Below are positions 21,647-30,580 of a DNA stretch of 64,000 bases, in pieces. The position numbers were made by a program, and so were the translations under genes. Under the pieces are notes generated by a model. That model searched no databases and was not told the origin of the DNA. It worked only from the letters and a program-made list of their open reading frames with translations. The stretch covers positions 5,089,034-5,153,033 of the forward strand of contig CM044962.1 in NCBI GenBank assembly GCA_024516035.1, read 5' to 3'. How positions within the stretch are numbered: position 1 is the stretch's first letter; each line of letters starts with the position of its first letter. This DNA is from Bactericera cockerelli. Its lineage: Eukaryota > Arthropoda > Insecta > Hemiptera > Triozidae.

Positions 21647-23129
21647 TTACAGAAAAACCGGGTTACATAGTTTTTTTTTTTTTTCTTTATAGTGAAATCT
21701 GGTTATAAAACCGTTGAAATTTTTTATGAGGGAATAATGATGCAAGCCTTTTTCATCACATGTTAATATTAAATCAACATGGATTGGCTTCTCCTCTTTG
21801 CAAACTTTCAGAATGAAAACATTCTTTTTCTTTTCTTCTTCTTCAGCACCAAGAACATTGATGGACATGAAGGAATTATTTTTTTCAAAACAAGTTACTT
21901 GCTTTAAACTTGTATTAGCAAGTATACCGTCAAAATTTAAAGTTTGAACATTTTCAATAGCGAGCTGAATACATTTCTTAAAACTATCAAGTCCATGCTC
22001 AAAGGTATGCAAATGTTTACTTCTCCGTAGAAATAATGGAACACTGTCGAGAGTGAAAGGTAATCTATCCGCGATTTGCTGTCCATCACATTGATGCTCA
22101 TGAAAATGTTTTTCAATGAGAAAAATGGATAGACAGATTTTGCAGACAAAAAATTTAATTCGACTTTTATTTTCCAATGTTGCTGGTAGCGTATGACGCA
22201 TTAATTCATTGAAATTATTTATATATGTAAAGTGTGAAACGTCACCATTTCTAAGCAAAAGTAAATCATTCGAACTGTGGACATTATCAACTCTGGAAAT
22301 GCGAAACGGTTGGATCACTTTGTTTCTATCGACTACGTAAACATTTACTGCTACACCCGGATTGTTACCTTCGAAAATATCGAGCTCGTCAATTTTAACT
22401 GGCCACGATAATCCCGACCAATTGTATTTACTGTCAAGATCTCTATAGTTTTCCTTATATCTACGTTTTTTCCAATCGGAAATAAACTTTACCAACATTG
22501 AATATTTAAAGCAATAGTTGTCGTTGATTTTGACATTAAATACAGTTTGTCGTTTTTTCTGAAGAAAATCCGGAGTCTCAATAAAGGTTCCACAGCGAAT
22601 TGGTTGGTATTTGAGGAAAGAAAGCTGAACTCCTCCGATGGATTCCATTGTCCAACCGCTTCCTTTCAATTCGAAATCAAGCATTTCCGACAGTAAACTC
22701 TGTACAGCCTCCTGCCATACATTATGAAAGTCTACACTTTCACACACTATTAGGTTTTTTGTTTTGAACAAAGCAAGTTTAATTTCGTCTTTTTTGGTGA
22801 TTTGTTTGAAAAAAAACAAATAATCGAGCCGAAAATTTAAAACTTTGATAATTTCTCAAAATCTCATCCTTCAACTCCATTATTTTGTCTTTCACAAACT
22901 CTTGAAGAAATTGATTTGTGTCTTTGTAAATAACATTTTTGACAAAATATGTTCTAATGTTATTTGAAAAGGCAGACTCTAGTAATGTAACATTGTCAGG
23001 GTAGCTGTTGAAAATGTTTCTTTGATGCCGTACAGAGTTAAAATGTTCCTTCCTTTGAGCATCACTTGTAAAACTATAATGTTCATTACATATATTACAC
23101 AGGGCTATGCGTACTCTGGGAATATCCAT
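21647..23129 (-). pseudogene. Protein-primed DNA polymerase B, N-terminal part, frameshifted
   Basis: Two overlapping frames make the N-terminal extension. The first (23129..22779, true ATG) opens with a C2H2-like finger (CNICNEHYSF...HFNSVRH, residues 11..33). The second (22819..21647, starting only at a TTG) continues with about 390 codons, including a Cys/His cluster (CKICLSIFL..KHFHEHQC, about 245). The switch falls at a T8 run on the coding strand (22809..22816). In Polintons the long N-terminal region precedes the exonuclease and may include the terminal-protein function, but I see no definite priming residue. With the other two pieces the gene spans about 4.07 kb and roughly 1,350 codons. 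Confidence 0.75.
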
Positions 23130-23330
23130 ATTGAACCTTAAGAAAATAAAAAAAGAAGGTAAAGAATGACAGTAGAGAGAAAAAGATTCTTTTTATTAAA
23201 AAATAATATCAATACCAATAAAATTAACTAATGAGTTATATTAAACAATATTAATGATATTATTATTTACACTCAATCTTAAATCTGTCCAACATTCCAA
23301 TTATATTCTTTCCAAATGTATATATTCAAT

Positions 23331-23726
23331 TTAGGAAAGTTCAATTTTTTTTATTTGATTTGAAAATATATATTTTTTAAATAAATTGGATGAATTATGT
23401 GACAAAATATGTTTAATTGTCTCAACATATTTTTCCCGAACATTGTCACAATATACTATTCCATGCCCTTCAAGTGTAATTATTATTATAATATCCATTA
23501 ATTTATTTTGTATTTCATGAATTAATGTTTTTGGTATATCAAATTCAAGAATATTCTGCACAATTTTTAAAAACAAAGCATCTTTTTTTTCTGTTGTCTT
23601 AGTTTTATATTTCAAATTTTCATAAAAACGTAATTCCCTATCAATTATTTCTATGATTAATTCAATATTATTTTTTAAATATATAAAACAAATTTCACAT
23701 AGAATGATGTTTCTCAAGGAATCCAT
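23331..23726 (-). CDS. Small Polinton protein, unknown function
   Basis: 131 residues from the ATG at 23726 (the frame is open further upstream through an A/T-rich run, but only from a TTG and with a low-complexity Phe stretch, so I chose the internal ATG). The protein is rich in Ile, Lys and Glu, mostly helical in appearance, with a hydrophobic centre (LMDIIIIITLEGHGIVYC). It follows 23835..24350 on the same strand and has similar size and composition, hinting at paralogous small genes. Not recognised. Confidence 0.5.
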   Translation of the reverse strand: MDSLRNIILCEICFIYLKNNIELIIEIIDRELRFYENLKYKTKTTEKKDALFLKIVQNILEFDIPKTLIHEIQNKLMDIIIIITLEGHGIVYCDNVREKYVETIKHILSHNSSNLFKKYIFSNQIKKIELS

Positions 23727-23834
23727 TTGTAAAAATAATTGATGAATTGAGTGGATATTGATAAAAAAGAAACAAAAAAAAAAAAAAGAAAAAATCAATA
23801 GGTAAAGAAACAGTATGTAAATTTTTCAACTCTT

Positions 23835-24350
23835 TCAATGTTTTTTTGAATACATGTTGACTAATTCAATTTCGTCTCTTTCAAGTTCCTCCATTATATC
23901 ACACATGATATCATCACAATCTTTTGGAAAATACTGTGCATGTGTTGTAACACAATTAAACATTGTTATATTTTCACTAATATGAGGTATAAGAGATTCT
24001 GCAAAAGAATATATTCTCATATGTTGACAAGGCTCACCTTGAACACATTTTGGACTATATTCTAGAACAAATTCCAGCACATAACGCTCAATATTTACTA
24101 TATCATTATAAAAAAATTTAAAAATATCTTCTTGTATATTTAGAGGTACTTGAAATTGTTTAATTGTTTCTGTAATCTTATTTTTATAACCTTTTTCGGT
24201 CATAAATGTATCTATTACAGAGTAAAAATGTCGATCTGCATGTTTTTCATGCACATCCTCAAAAATTAAATAAAAAAGGTCTTCATGTTGTTGAAAGAGT
24301 TGATGACTTATACTGTTTAATGATAATGAATATAAAGATTGTATATACAT
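23835..24350 (-). CDS. Small Polinton protein, unknown function
   Basis: 171 residues from an ATG. It is acidic and mixed helical, with Cys residues in KCVQGEPCQHMR (about residues 100..111) and in CDDIMCDIMEEL near the C-terminus. No membrane segment or known motif is visible. It lies between PolB and the capsid block, a position where Polintons often carry lineage-specific genes. Confidence 0.55.
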   Translation of the reverse strand: MYIQSLYSLSLNSISHQLFQQHEDLFYLIFEDVHEKHADRHFYSVIDTFMTEKGYKNKITETIKQFQVPLNIQEDIFKFFYNDIVNIERYVLEFVLEYSPKCVQGEPCQHMRIYSFAESLIPHISENITMFNCVTTHAQYFPKDCDDIMCDIMEELERDEIELVNMYSKKH

Positions 24351-24454
24351 TTAAAAAAAAAAATCTATAACATACCATTAAATAAAGAATATTTGAGTGC
24401 GTGCTGAAGATATTGAATGGTGGACACGATACAACAATCACTTCCTATTGTTGA

Positions 24455-24721
24455 TTAGTTTCTCTTCTTCAGCAGATTGGTTAACTCTTCTTCTTCCCGA
24501 CAATTCAAGTTTGGCCAGGTAACCTTGATGATTTCGAAATCTCCCTCTGCTTCTTCTAACTTTTCCTTGATTTTTATCTGTCCAATTTTATAATTAGGTT
24601 TAAAAACTATTTTGTCTTCTTCAAATTTAATGTCTTTATCACTTACGTTAAACTTTTTCTTGATTAATAATTCTAATAGTCTTTTATTATTTAACACCTT
24701 CAATATAATTATAGAACTCAT
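24455..24721 (-). CDS. Very small Polinton protein, unknown function
   Basis: 88 residues from the ATG at 24721 (an in-frame TTG two codons upstream is ignored). It is Lys/Glu/Leu-rich with alternating charged and hydrophobic residues (IIILKVLNNKRLLELLIKKK ... EEEELTNLLKKRN), soluble and probably helical. Not recognised. Its upstream region (24722..25215) holds the 32-bp tandem repeats. Confidence 0.45.
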   Translation of the reverse strand: MSSIIILKVLNNKRLLELLIKKKFNVSDKDIKFEEDKIVFKPNYKIGQIKIKEKLEEAEGDFEIIKVTWPNLNCREEEELTNLLKKRN

Positions 24722-24990
24722 ATTCAAAATAAAAAAACACTTTTTTTTTCGGATAATGTTCCTTTATAATTATTTACACATTTCACATAAAATAATAAGA
24801 ACAAAATAATATTAATAAATGGTTGGTTTAATTATACACACACACACACACTGAATGTTTCACAAACTTAATTTTTTTTAGTTGAATATTTTTCTACTTG
24901 TAGGGTAATATTACTGACTATGTGTTTGAATGAATAACATTATTGTCAAGTCCAGCTTTATATATGATTGCCTTATCTGCCTCTGCGTCT

Positions 24991-25118
24991 GATATCAAGC
25001 AATGTGAGCTTGCAGACAACGTGATATCGGGCAATGTGAGCTTGCAGACAACGTGATATCGGGCAATGTGAGCTTACAGACAACGTGATATCGGGCAATG
25101 TGCTCTTGCTAGCCACGT
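24991..25118. repeat. 32-bp tandem repeat inside the Polinton, four units
   Basis: 'gatatc' starts units at 24991, 25023, 25055 and 25087, with the shared core 'gggcaatgtgagctt' and 'gcagacaacgtgatatc' across junctions. The repeats sit in the only sizeable gap between genes (24722..25215), upstream of the small gene at 24455 and downstream of the hexon gene. A (CA)n tract lies at 24836..24851. Confidence 0.85.
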
Positions 25119-25166
25119 GATATAATTGAACAACCTCTCAAGTTTATCTCAAGTGTATTTTCTTCT

Positions 25167-25187
25167 GACTAGTAAACATATACAGGG
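25167..25187. repeat. Internal copy of a TIR motif
   Basis: A 21-base stretch beginning 'gactagtaaacatatac' matches the inner TIR motif (minus strand near 30605..30628; similar on the plus strand near 14195). It lies beside the 32-bp repeats and outside any gene. Confidence 0.6.
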
Positions 25188-25215
25188 GGGTGTATTAGTT
25201 AACAAAAAAAAAAAT

Positions 25216-26442
25216 CTACATTATTTTCTGGATTGTATTGGTTAGTGGATAAAGTCTTACAACTGCATCATGTATTATTAGAGCGTACAGGGTTGTTTTT
25301 TCAGTAACATTTGCAGCTAATTCGTATTCAATGCGAATATCTACTGTAGAGCTGTGTTTCCATAGTTCGGACTGTTTTGAACAATCAATAACCACAATGG
25401 GGGCTTTTGCTAAATAATCTTTATAACTAAGATACGGTTCACTGATTTTTCGATAGTAATTCTCTTGGAAATCACAATACATTAGATAAAGAGGAATGTA
25501 CTTCTTCTGTTCAAAGTCAATATTTAAAGACTCGTAGGGGAAACAAACAGAGTTGAGATAGACTTTTATATTCTTAAGCTTTACATGGTCAAACATAGAT
25601 GGATCCTTTGTCAAGCTGTTGTCCCGGTCTGTTTGGAACCCTAAAAGTATAAATCTAGGTTTGTCTTGCGCATTACTTGTCTTTACTGTCCAGTTGATCT
25701 CTTTACTTGCTGGTAAATTCGGATAGTAATTCAAACTCCATTTTCTAAAGCTCATGTCAATCGGAATGTTTCTCTTGTACTGAGAGAGCAGCTCCAGACG
25801 TATGGGATCGCTGACTTGAACATGTGGTACCTTCCATACTACTTTTGTGAGTTGAACTTTTGCATCTGTTACAGCAGCGGTACCCGTAGATAATAGAGCA
25901 TCCTTGGAACTCTTGGATCGCATTAAAATCAAGTCCAGACGTTGATTGAGCAGAATTTTATCATAGTTTTCAGCGAAACCCAATAGATATTTCAGTTTGA
26001 GATATCCACTAAAGGAATAACTTGTTGTAATTTCAACTGACTGTCCTGATGTCTCATATTTTTTCATTTCATCGCTTGAGTATGATGGATATGCTTTTAG
26101 AGTGGATGTGATGCCAACATTTTTATTAGAATCGATTTCAACACTATTCATTTCCAAGCGAATCTCATCAAACAGGAAGCACAGTCCATTGTTTACAAAC
26201 TGAATGGATTTATTAGCCTCCAGATTGGTTCCATCTTCTTTTACGATTTTTCCTTCAATGTAGATTCCCGATTCACTTAGCAGCAGATATGAGCTTTCCT
26301 GGTTAATACTGATGATGATATTGTCTGTACTGTCCAAGCTGATACTTGTGTACGGTCCATACGTATGACTTTCATAACGAATTATATTTTCATCGTAAGT
26401 CACACGATTGTTCAAATTCAAAATATTGTCTTCAATGTTCAT
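25216..26442 (-). CDS. Polinton/adintovirus major capsid protein (hexon-like, double jelly-roll)
   Basis: 408 residues from an ATG. The protein is beta-rich throughout. A conserved-looking segment, FDEIRLEMNSVEID, followed by NVGITSTLKAY (about residues 92..118), resembles the hallmark region of Polinton major capsid proteins, in which two stacked jelly-roll folds form trimers that build the icosahedral shell. A later block (VWKVPHVQVSDPIRLELL, about 207) and a C-terminal strand series (RIEYELAANV...TLYALIIHD) also fit. It is last in the leftward capsid block (PLA2/core, protease, penton, hexon). The frame is intact. Assignment rests on remembered family pattern and gene order; a structure comparison would settle it. 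Confidence 0.82.
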   Translation of the reverse strand: MNIEDNILNLNNRVTYDENIIRYESHTYGPYTSISLDSTDNIIISINQESSYLLLSESGIYIEGKIVKEDGTNLEANKSIQFVNNGLCFLFDEIRLEMNSVEIDSNKNVGITSTLKAYPSYSSDEMKKYETSGQSVEITTSYSFSGYLKLKYLLGFAENYDKILLNQRLDLILMRSKSSKDALLSTGTAAVTDAKVQLTKVVWKVPHVQVSDPIRLELLSQYKRNIPIDMSFRKWSLNYYPNLPASKEINWTVKTSNAQDKPRFILLGFQTDRDNSLTKDPSMFDHVKLKNIKVYLNSVCFPYESLNIDFEQKKYIPLYLMYCDFQENYYRKISEPYLSYKDYLAKAPIVVIDCSKQSELWKHSSTVDIRIEYELAANVTEKTTLYALIIHDAVVRLYPLTNTIQKIM

Positions 26443-26611
26443 TTTTGTTTCACACTATAGCCTAAGCTTTGTAGAATTTTTACACTCCTTTTGGTAAGTT
26501 TCTTTAGTTTTATTTTTTTTTTATTACTTTTCACTTGTATAACACTTGTTGGAATGATCTTAAGGAGAGTGGGCACACTCTTTTTATTGCTTTTCACACG
26601 TTTCATCACAA

Positions 26612-27292
26612 TCATATTTTCAAATGTAATTCTAACGATATCTCTTCACCTCGAAAGTCTATTAAATTATGTCTTTCGTCAACAAGCTTCACAATCAATC
26701 TGTCAATTTCATCTGTATTGAGTGGTAAATATATAACATTGTTGGGAACTTCTGTGATCCGGAAACCAGGTGGTACATTCAGGAAATATTTATACAAACA
26801 ATTATTGGACACACCGTCTTGATAGGAACCATTGACTATGTTTACGTCAATTTTTATTGTATTTATTTTGGAAATTTTCAAAGTATTTGTTGAGGTCAGC
26901 ATAGTGTGTGCAATGTATATTTCTTTAGGGAGTCCAAGCATATCGGCAAGTGATCGCTCCTTGAAATCAACATTATACTTGCACCAAAATAAACATTTCA
27001 GAGTGTTTACATTGGGTTTAATAGATATCACATTTTCACCCAACTTGGATTTCAAGTAACTTTCAATATCCAATAGTTCGTACGTTCCTTCTTCTATTTC
27101 AATGTCAATCCAATCTTTACTATCGTCCTGATATCTGAAAACATTGTTTGTCCGATCAATGTTTGGAATACTATTGTAGGTTTGAAATTGTGTCAAACCA
27201 ATAACAGCATCTGTTGAAACTTTTAAAGGAGGAAATATTGAACACACAATTTCAGATTGTCTAGAAGTTATATGAAAAATTCTGCTGGACAT
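26612..27292 (-). CDS. Polinton/adintovirus minor capsid protein (penton-like)
   Basis: 226 residues from an ATG. This beta-rich protein has the look of the single jelly-roll vertex protein: an N-terminal IFHITSRQS strand, IEEGTYELLDIESYLKSKL (about 66..84), where a small sheet leads into an alpha helix, and a C-terminal VDERHNLIDFRGEEISLELHLK. The C-terminal pattern is typical of Polinton minor capsid proteins. It lies 12 bp downstream of the protease stop and upstream of the hexon gene on the same strand. The frame is intact. Confidence 0.85.
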   Translation of the reverse strand: MSSRIFHITSRQSEIVCSIFPPLKVSTDAVIGLTQFQTYNSIPNIDRTNNVFRYQDDSKDWIDIEIEEGTYELLDIESYLKSKLGENVISIKPNVNTLKCLFWCKYNVDFKERSLADMLGLPKEIYIAHTMLTSTNTLKISKINTIKIDVNIVNGSYQDGVSNNCLYKYFLNVPPGFRITEVPNNVIYLPLNTDEIDRLIVKLVDERHNLIDFRGEEISLELHLKI

Positions 27293-27304
27293 GTTTTTTT
27301 TTAT

Positions 27305-27676
27305 TTATTTGTTAAATAATTCAATAGTTTTCTGAACAATATATTTCAAACACAAGTGTCCACAATTAACTGATCTGTATTTCTGTTCTCGCTCATAGTT
27401 ATAGAAAATTTTACACCCATTAAGGTATACTCTTATTTCTACAGGTGGACGCAAGTTGCCAAAACTATCATAATAAAAGGCAGAGTTATTTTTCTTCAAC
27501 ATGGCTACCCAATGAGTGCCGGGTCCACTTGATTTGTCAAGATTAATAATCATCACTTCATTTGTTCTTGGTTTTGACGGGAGTTGATTCAAACTGTAGA
27601 TGCCTCGAAAATGTGGAACATTGATTTCACGAATCTTTTTCAAAATATCAATGTTTGTCAACGCTCTCCGAGGCAA
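27305..27676 (-). CDS. Adenain-like cysteine protease (capsid maturation), start unclear
   Basis: About 123 residues. The catalytic triad pattern of the adenovirus-type maturation protease is visible: His in GPGTHWVAM (about residue 55), Asp in YYDSFGN (about 70), and Cys in SVNCGHLCLKY (about 105). The enzyme cleaves virion precursor proteins. The listed first codon (27676) is TTG. The frame stays open to about 27700 without an ATG, while an ATG at 27681, directly after the stop of the PLA2/core gene (TAAATG), is in a different frame and soon terminates. Either one base has been lost or gained between 27681 and 27676, or translation starts in another way. It is the second gene of the leftward virion block. 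Confidence 0.85.
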   Translation of the reverse strand: MPRRALTNIDILKKIREINVPHFRGIYSLNQLPSKPRTNEVMIINLDKSSGPGTHWVAMLKKNNSAFYYDSFGNLRPPVEIRVYLNGCKIFYNYEREQKYRSVNCGHLCLKYIVQKTIELFNK

Positions 27677-27681
27677 ATCAT

Positions 27682-28410
27682 TTAGTTTTTTGACAAGACA
27701 TTAAAATAGTTTGAGTATGGTTTTATGTACAACCCCTGTCCACTTTTAATAGGAGTAACAGCACCCGAAGAACCAGCAGCCTTGAAATCTGCGATTGCTT
27801 TTGCAATACCACTAACACCGCCAGCAATGGATCCGAGGGCACTTAAACCAGCAAGTATGGGGATAGCAGCCGGCAAGAATCCACCTGACATTGTCTTGGC
27901 TATTCTGAGTCTTCTCGGAATTTTCTTGTTTACTTTATTCCCCCGGATAGCTTTACGTGCAGCCATCAGAGCGTGTTTACTAATCAACTTGAGATTATCA
28001 CTTTCTCCAGCAGATTTCATTCCTAGCGCAGCAGCTTTAGTTAGTTTTCGAAAAGTCATTGTTGTCTTCTTTTTGCGACGTAGACCAGCGCCCATTTTTC
28101 TTTTAACTTTCATAGCGTTAGTCACGAACAAGGCAGCAGCTTTTTCCGGCAAGTTTGAATCTCTGGCCAACACTCTCTGCCAAGCTTTGTTTTCCAATTC
28201 CCAATCTGCTTGCTTACGATCGGCTTTCTTGTCAGCGTATTTGAGATCGTGTTCTTTACAGGCCGAATCCAACGAATTAATACCTTCTTGATCTTTTCTT
28301 TTATCCAATCTTGTTCCTGGACCACAGAATCTGTACGACGGAATGTGAAGTTCAAATGGTAACTTATCAATCAACTTATTTAAGAGACCTTTTCCACGTC
28401 TGCGAATCAT
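27682..28410 (-). CDS. Virion protein: parvovirus-type phospholipase A2 domain fused to adenovirus core (pX-like) tail
   Basis: 242 residues from the ATG at 28410. Residues about 20..70 hold a phospholipase A2 signature: a Ca2+ loop-like YRFCGPGTRLD and the catalytic SACKEHDLKYAD (His-Asp pair), as in the N-terminal PLA2 of parvovirus capsid proteins, which helps virions leave endosomes. A very basic middle (RKMGAGLRRKKK, KKIPRRLRIAK) suits DNA binding. The sequence MSGGF at about residue 174 fits the adenain cleavage rule (M/L/I-x-G-G before the cut). A hydrophobic segment (FLPAAIPILAGLSALG) resembling the C-terminus of adenovirus core protein pX follows. It is the first gene of the leftward virion block, with the protease immediately downstream. 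Confidence 0.85.
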   Translation of the reverse strand: MIRRRGKGLLNKLIDKLPFELHIPSYRFCGPGTRLDKRKDQEGINSLDSACKEHDLKYADKKADRKQADWELENKAWQRVLARDSNLPEKAAALFVTNAMKVKRKMGAGLRRKKKTTMTFRKLTKAAALGMKSAGESDNLKLISKHALMAARKAIRGNKVNKKIPRRLRIAKTMSGGFLPAAIPILAGLSALGSIAGGVSGIAKAIADFKAAGSSGAVTPIKSGQGLYIKPYSNYFNVLSKN

Positions 28411-28416
28411 TAACAA

Positions 28417-28484
28417 TAAAGTGATTGTTGTGAAAACATTGGTTTATATAGGAAAACAAAGAAAGAAAAAAAAAATCAGAAATC
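28417..28484. promoter_or_regulatory. Bidirectional intergenic promoter region
   Basis: The 68 to 74 bp between the PLA2/core ATG (minus) and the ATPase ATG (plus) must serve both directions. It contains a TATA-like TTTATATA at 28443..28450, which can be read on either strand. There is no direct evidence of a transcription start. Confidence 0.45.
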
Positions 28485-29174
28485 ATGAAAACAAAAAAAT
28501 GTAAAGAAAATTTAAATGTTGAAAATTTTGACTTTGTCAGCGAAGTGAAATCAAAAAATAAAAAAAATGGAAATTTTTTTCCAAACAATGTACGAGCCTT
28601 AATTGTCGGTCCAAGCGGATCGGGTAAGACCAATCTTCTGCTGGCTCTCTTGTTACATCCAAACGGATTGCGCTTTGAAAACGTTTATGTGTACTCAAAA
28701 TCATTTCAACAACCAAAATATCAATTTTTAGAAAAAATTTTGAATGGAATCAAAGAGGTGCAACTCAAAGTATTTACAAACGACGAAGATATGATTCAAC
28801 CGTGTGAAACAAAGAAAAATACTGTTTTTGTAATGGACGACATTGCTTTTGAGAAACAAAAAAATATTAAACAATTTTTTTCCCAAGGTAGACATTTCCT
28901 CGTTGACATCATTCTTCTAGCGCAAACTTATTCAGCTATTGGTAAACAATTGATTCGAGATAATGCAAACTTTCTATGTATTTTTCAACAAGATCCCCTC
29001 AACTTGAAACATATTTATTCCGATCATGTTTCTGATTTGTCTTTTGAAAAGTTTAAAGAGATGTGTCAGTATTGTTGGAAATCGAAACATGGATTTCTCG
29101 TATTGGATAAAGAATCCGACAGCAAGTCTGGGCGGTTTCGATGTGGCTTGGATAAATACTTCATAGATATATAA
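28485..29174 (+). CDS. Genome-packaging ATPase (FtsK/HerA, A32-like)
   Basis: 229 residues from an ATG. Walker A is GPSGSGKTN (about residue 44), Walker B VFVMDDIAF (about 115), and a sensor-like LLAQTYSAIGKQLIRDNANFL stretch (about 145) ends in the Asn/Arg pattern of the A32-like group. The protein pumps DNA into preformed capsids in related viruses. The N-terminal 35 residues are Lys/Asn-rich. It is divergent from the PLA2/core gene and is followed after 32 bp by 29207..30553 on the same strand. The frame is intact. Confidence 0.92.
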   Translation: MKTKKCKENLNVENFDFVSEVKSKNKKNGNFFPNNVRALIVGPSGSGKTNLLLALLLHPNGLRFENVYVYSKSFQQPKYQFLEKILNGIKEVQLKVFTNDEDMIQPCETKKNTVFVMDDIAFEKQKNIKQFFSQGRHFLVDIILLAQTYSAIGKQLIRDNANFLCIFQQDPLNLKHIYSDHVSDLSFEKFKEMCQYCWKSKHGFLVLDKESDSKSGRFRCGLDKYFIDI

Positions 29175-29206
29175 GACAATGATTGCAAATGTAGAACTTA
29201 TTAGAC

Positions 29207-30553
29207 ATGAGTCTTTCAAAAGAACTGAGTGAAGCGAAAATTCTCGCTAAAAAAATTAGTGACGCGCAGAAAGAAATACGAGCTAAAACATTATCCCTTA
29301 AAATTGGACAAGATGAACAATCAAACAGTATTAAAAGTTTCTTGAAACCAGTATCAGAACCATTGACTAAAATTGCCCAAAGTAAAGAGAAAAAAATCAA
29401 CTTTCTGAAGAGATTACAAGAACAGAGAACAGCAGCATCATCAGGTGTACCATCAATCAAAAGAGAACCAATATCTTCGCTCAGACGAATACCTGAACTC
29501 TTGAAGAAATTTGACAGTCCATCGAGAATCAGAAGATACAATGATGAAGATGGTCAAACGTCTGATTCCGAACGATATGCTAGTCCACTAGATACATGGT
29601 CCTTAGGTGAACAATCGACTATTCAAACGCCAGACATACAACTTCCAGGCACCTCAACGTCATATCAACAGTCGAGTCCTGGTTACGATAGAAAACTGTT
29701 CGATAGACGATACAATCAAATGATTTTTCCAAGTCCAACAACAGGCTCTCCATTAAAAATGAAGTTAAAACCATCAAGATTAAGTATATCAATGCCTAGC
29801 TCACCAAAACCTTCTTTGGAAGCCCTAAAAAGAGGACCATTACTGGAACGAAGAAATACAATGTTAACACCACCGCCACCACTATTATCTCCGTCACTTG
29901 AACAGGAGCAACCTCAAAATTATTCCATGAATGAACCAATGCTGCAGACATCACCACCACCACCACCAACCATTGAAGCCGATAACACTCAGAATAGTTT
30001 GACACAAAGCGCAACCTATTTCATACCTATGAATTCAAAGACAACAAAAAAAGCTTCTTTGATAGATCGTTTTTTAAAAGCATTAGATGATCAAGCCATC
30101 GTAATCGATAAAGTTACCGGTATCAAAAGAAAAGATGGAAAATATTTCCTAGGAAAAAAAGAAATTGCATTTTTTAAGACACCTAACGAACACATACGTA
30201 TTGGTCAAAATAATTATCCAGTCACTCGCGGACTTATGGAATTATTGTTTCTCAAACAACCAAATCAAGAGAACTATACCAATCTGGATGAAAGAAATTA
30301 CGTGAGAATTATAAAGGATACTAAACTTGAACCTTTGTCAAGTAAAATACAACAATTTCAGGGATCGGGTTTACCAAATATTATGTTTGACAGTAATCGT
30401 AATAAGGAATTTGTTTACTTTAATGATCCCAATGAGTTAGTAGAGAGACTTTTACTCTTGAAAAGGTCACAAGCTGCAGGCAATTATCTAGCCCACATAA
30501 ACGAAATAAATTCAATTTTAGAAGAACTCAAAGAATGTAATGTAATTAATTAA
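29207..30553 (+). CDS. Polinton protein with conserved C-terminal domain (DUF8207-like), unknown function
   Basis: 448 residues from an ATG. Residues 1..70 are helical with charged heptads (KELSEAKILAKKISDAQKEI). Residues about 80..280 are disordered and Pro/Ser-rich (TPPPPLLSPS, SPPPPPT). The C-terminal roughly 165 residues form a compact domain with KDGKYFLGKKEIAFF, IRIGQNNYPVTRGLMELLF, and YVRIIKDT motifs. I recall the same motif order in many arthropod Polinton-linked proteins annotated DUF8207; this name is from memory and needs a profile search. An AATAAA at 30569 follows the stop by about 15 bp. It is the last gene before the right TIR. Confidence 0.72.
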   Translation: MSLSKELSEAKILAKKISDAQKEIRAKTLSLKIGQDEQSNSIKSFLKPVSEPLTKIAQSKEKKINFLKRLQEQRTAASSGVPSIKREPISSLRRIPELLKKFDSPSRIRRYNDEDGQTSDSERYASPLDTWSLGEQSTIQTPDIQLPGTSTSYQQSSPGYDRKLFDRRYNQMIFPSPTTGSPLKMKLKPSRLSISMPSSPKPSLEALKRGPLLERRNTMLTPPPPLLSPSLEQEQPQNYSMNEPMLQTSPPPPPTIEADNTQNSLTQSATYFIPMNSKTTKKASLIDRFLKALDDQAIVIDKVTGIKRKDGKYFLGKKEIAFFKTPNEHIRIGQNNYPVTRGLMELLFLKQPNQENYTNLDERNYVRIIKDTKLEPLSSKIQQFQGSGLPNIMFDSNRNKEFVYFNDPNELVERLLLLKRSQAAGNYLAHINEINSILEELKECNVIN

Positions 30554-30580
30554 ATCGAGAGGGAAAAAAATAAATTGAAT

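Noticed and set aside
28122..28370. Small ORFs overlapping the PLA2/core gene in other frames
   Set aside because: They are shadows of a gene with clear motifs in its own frame.
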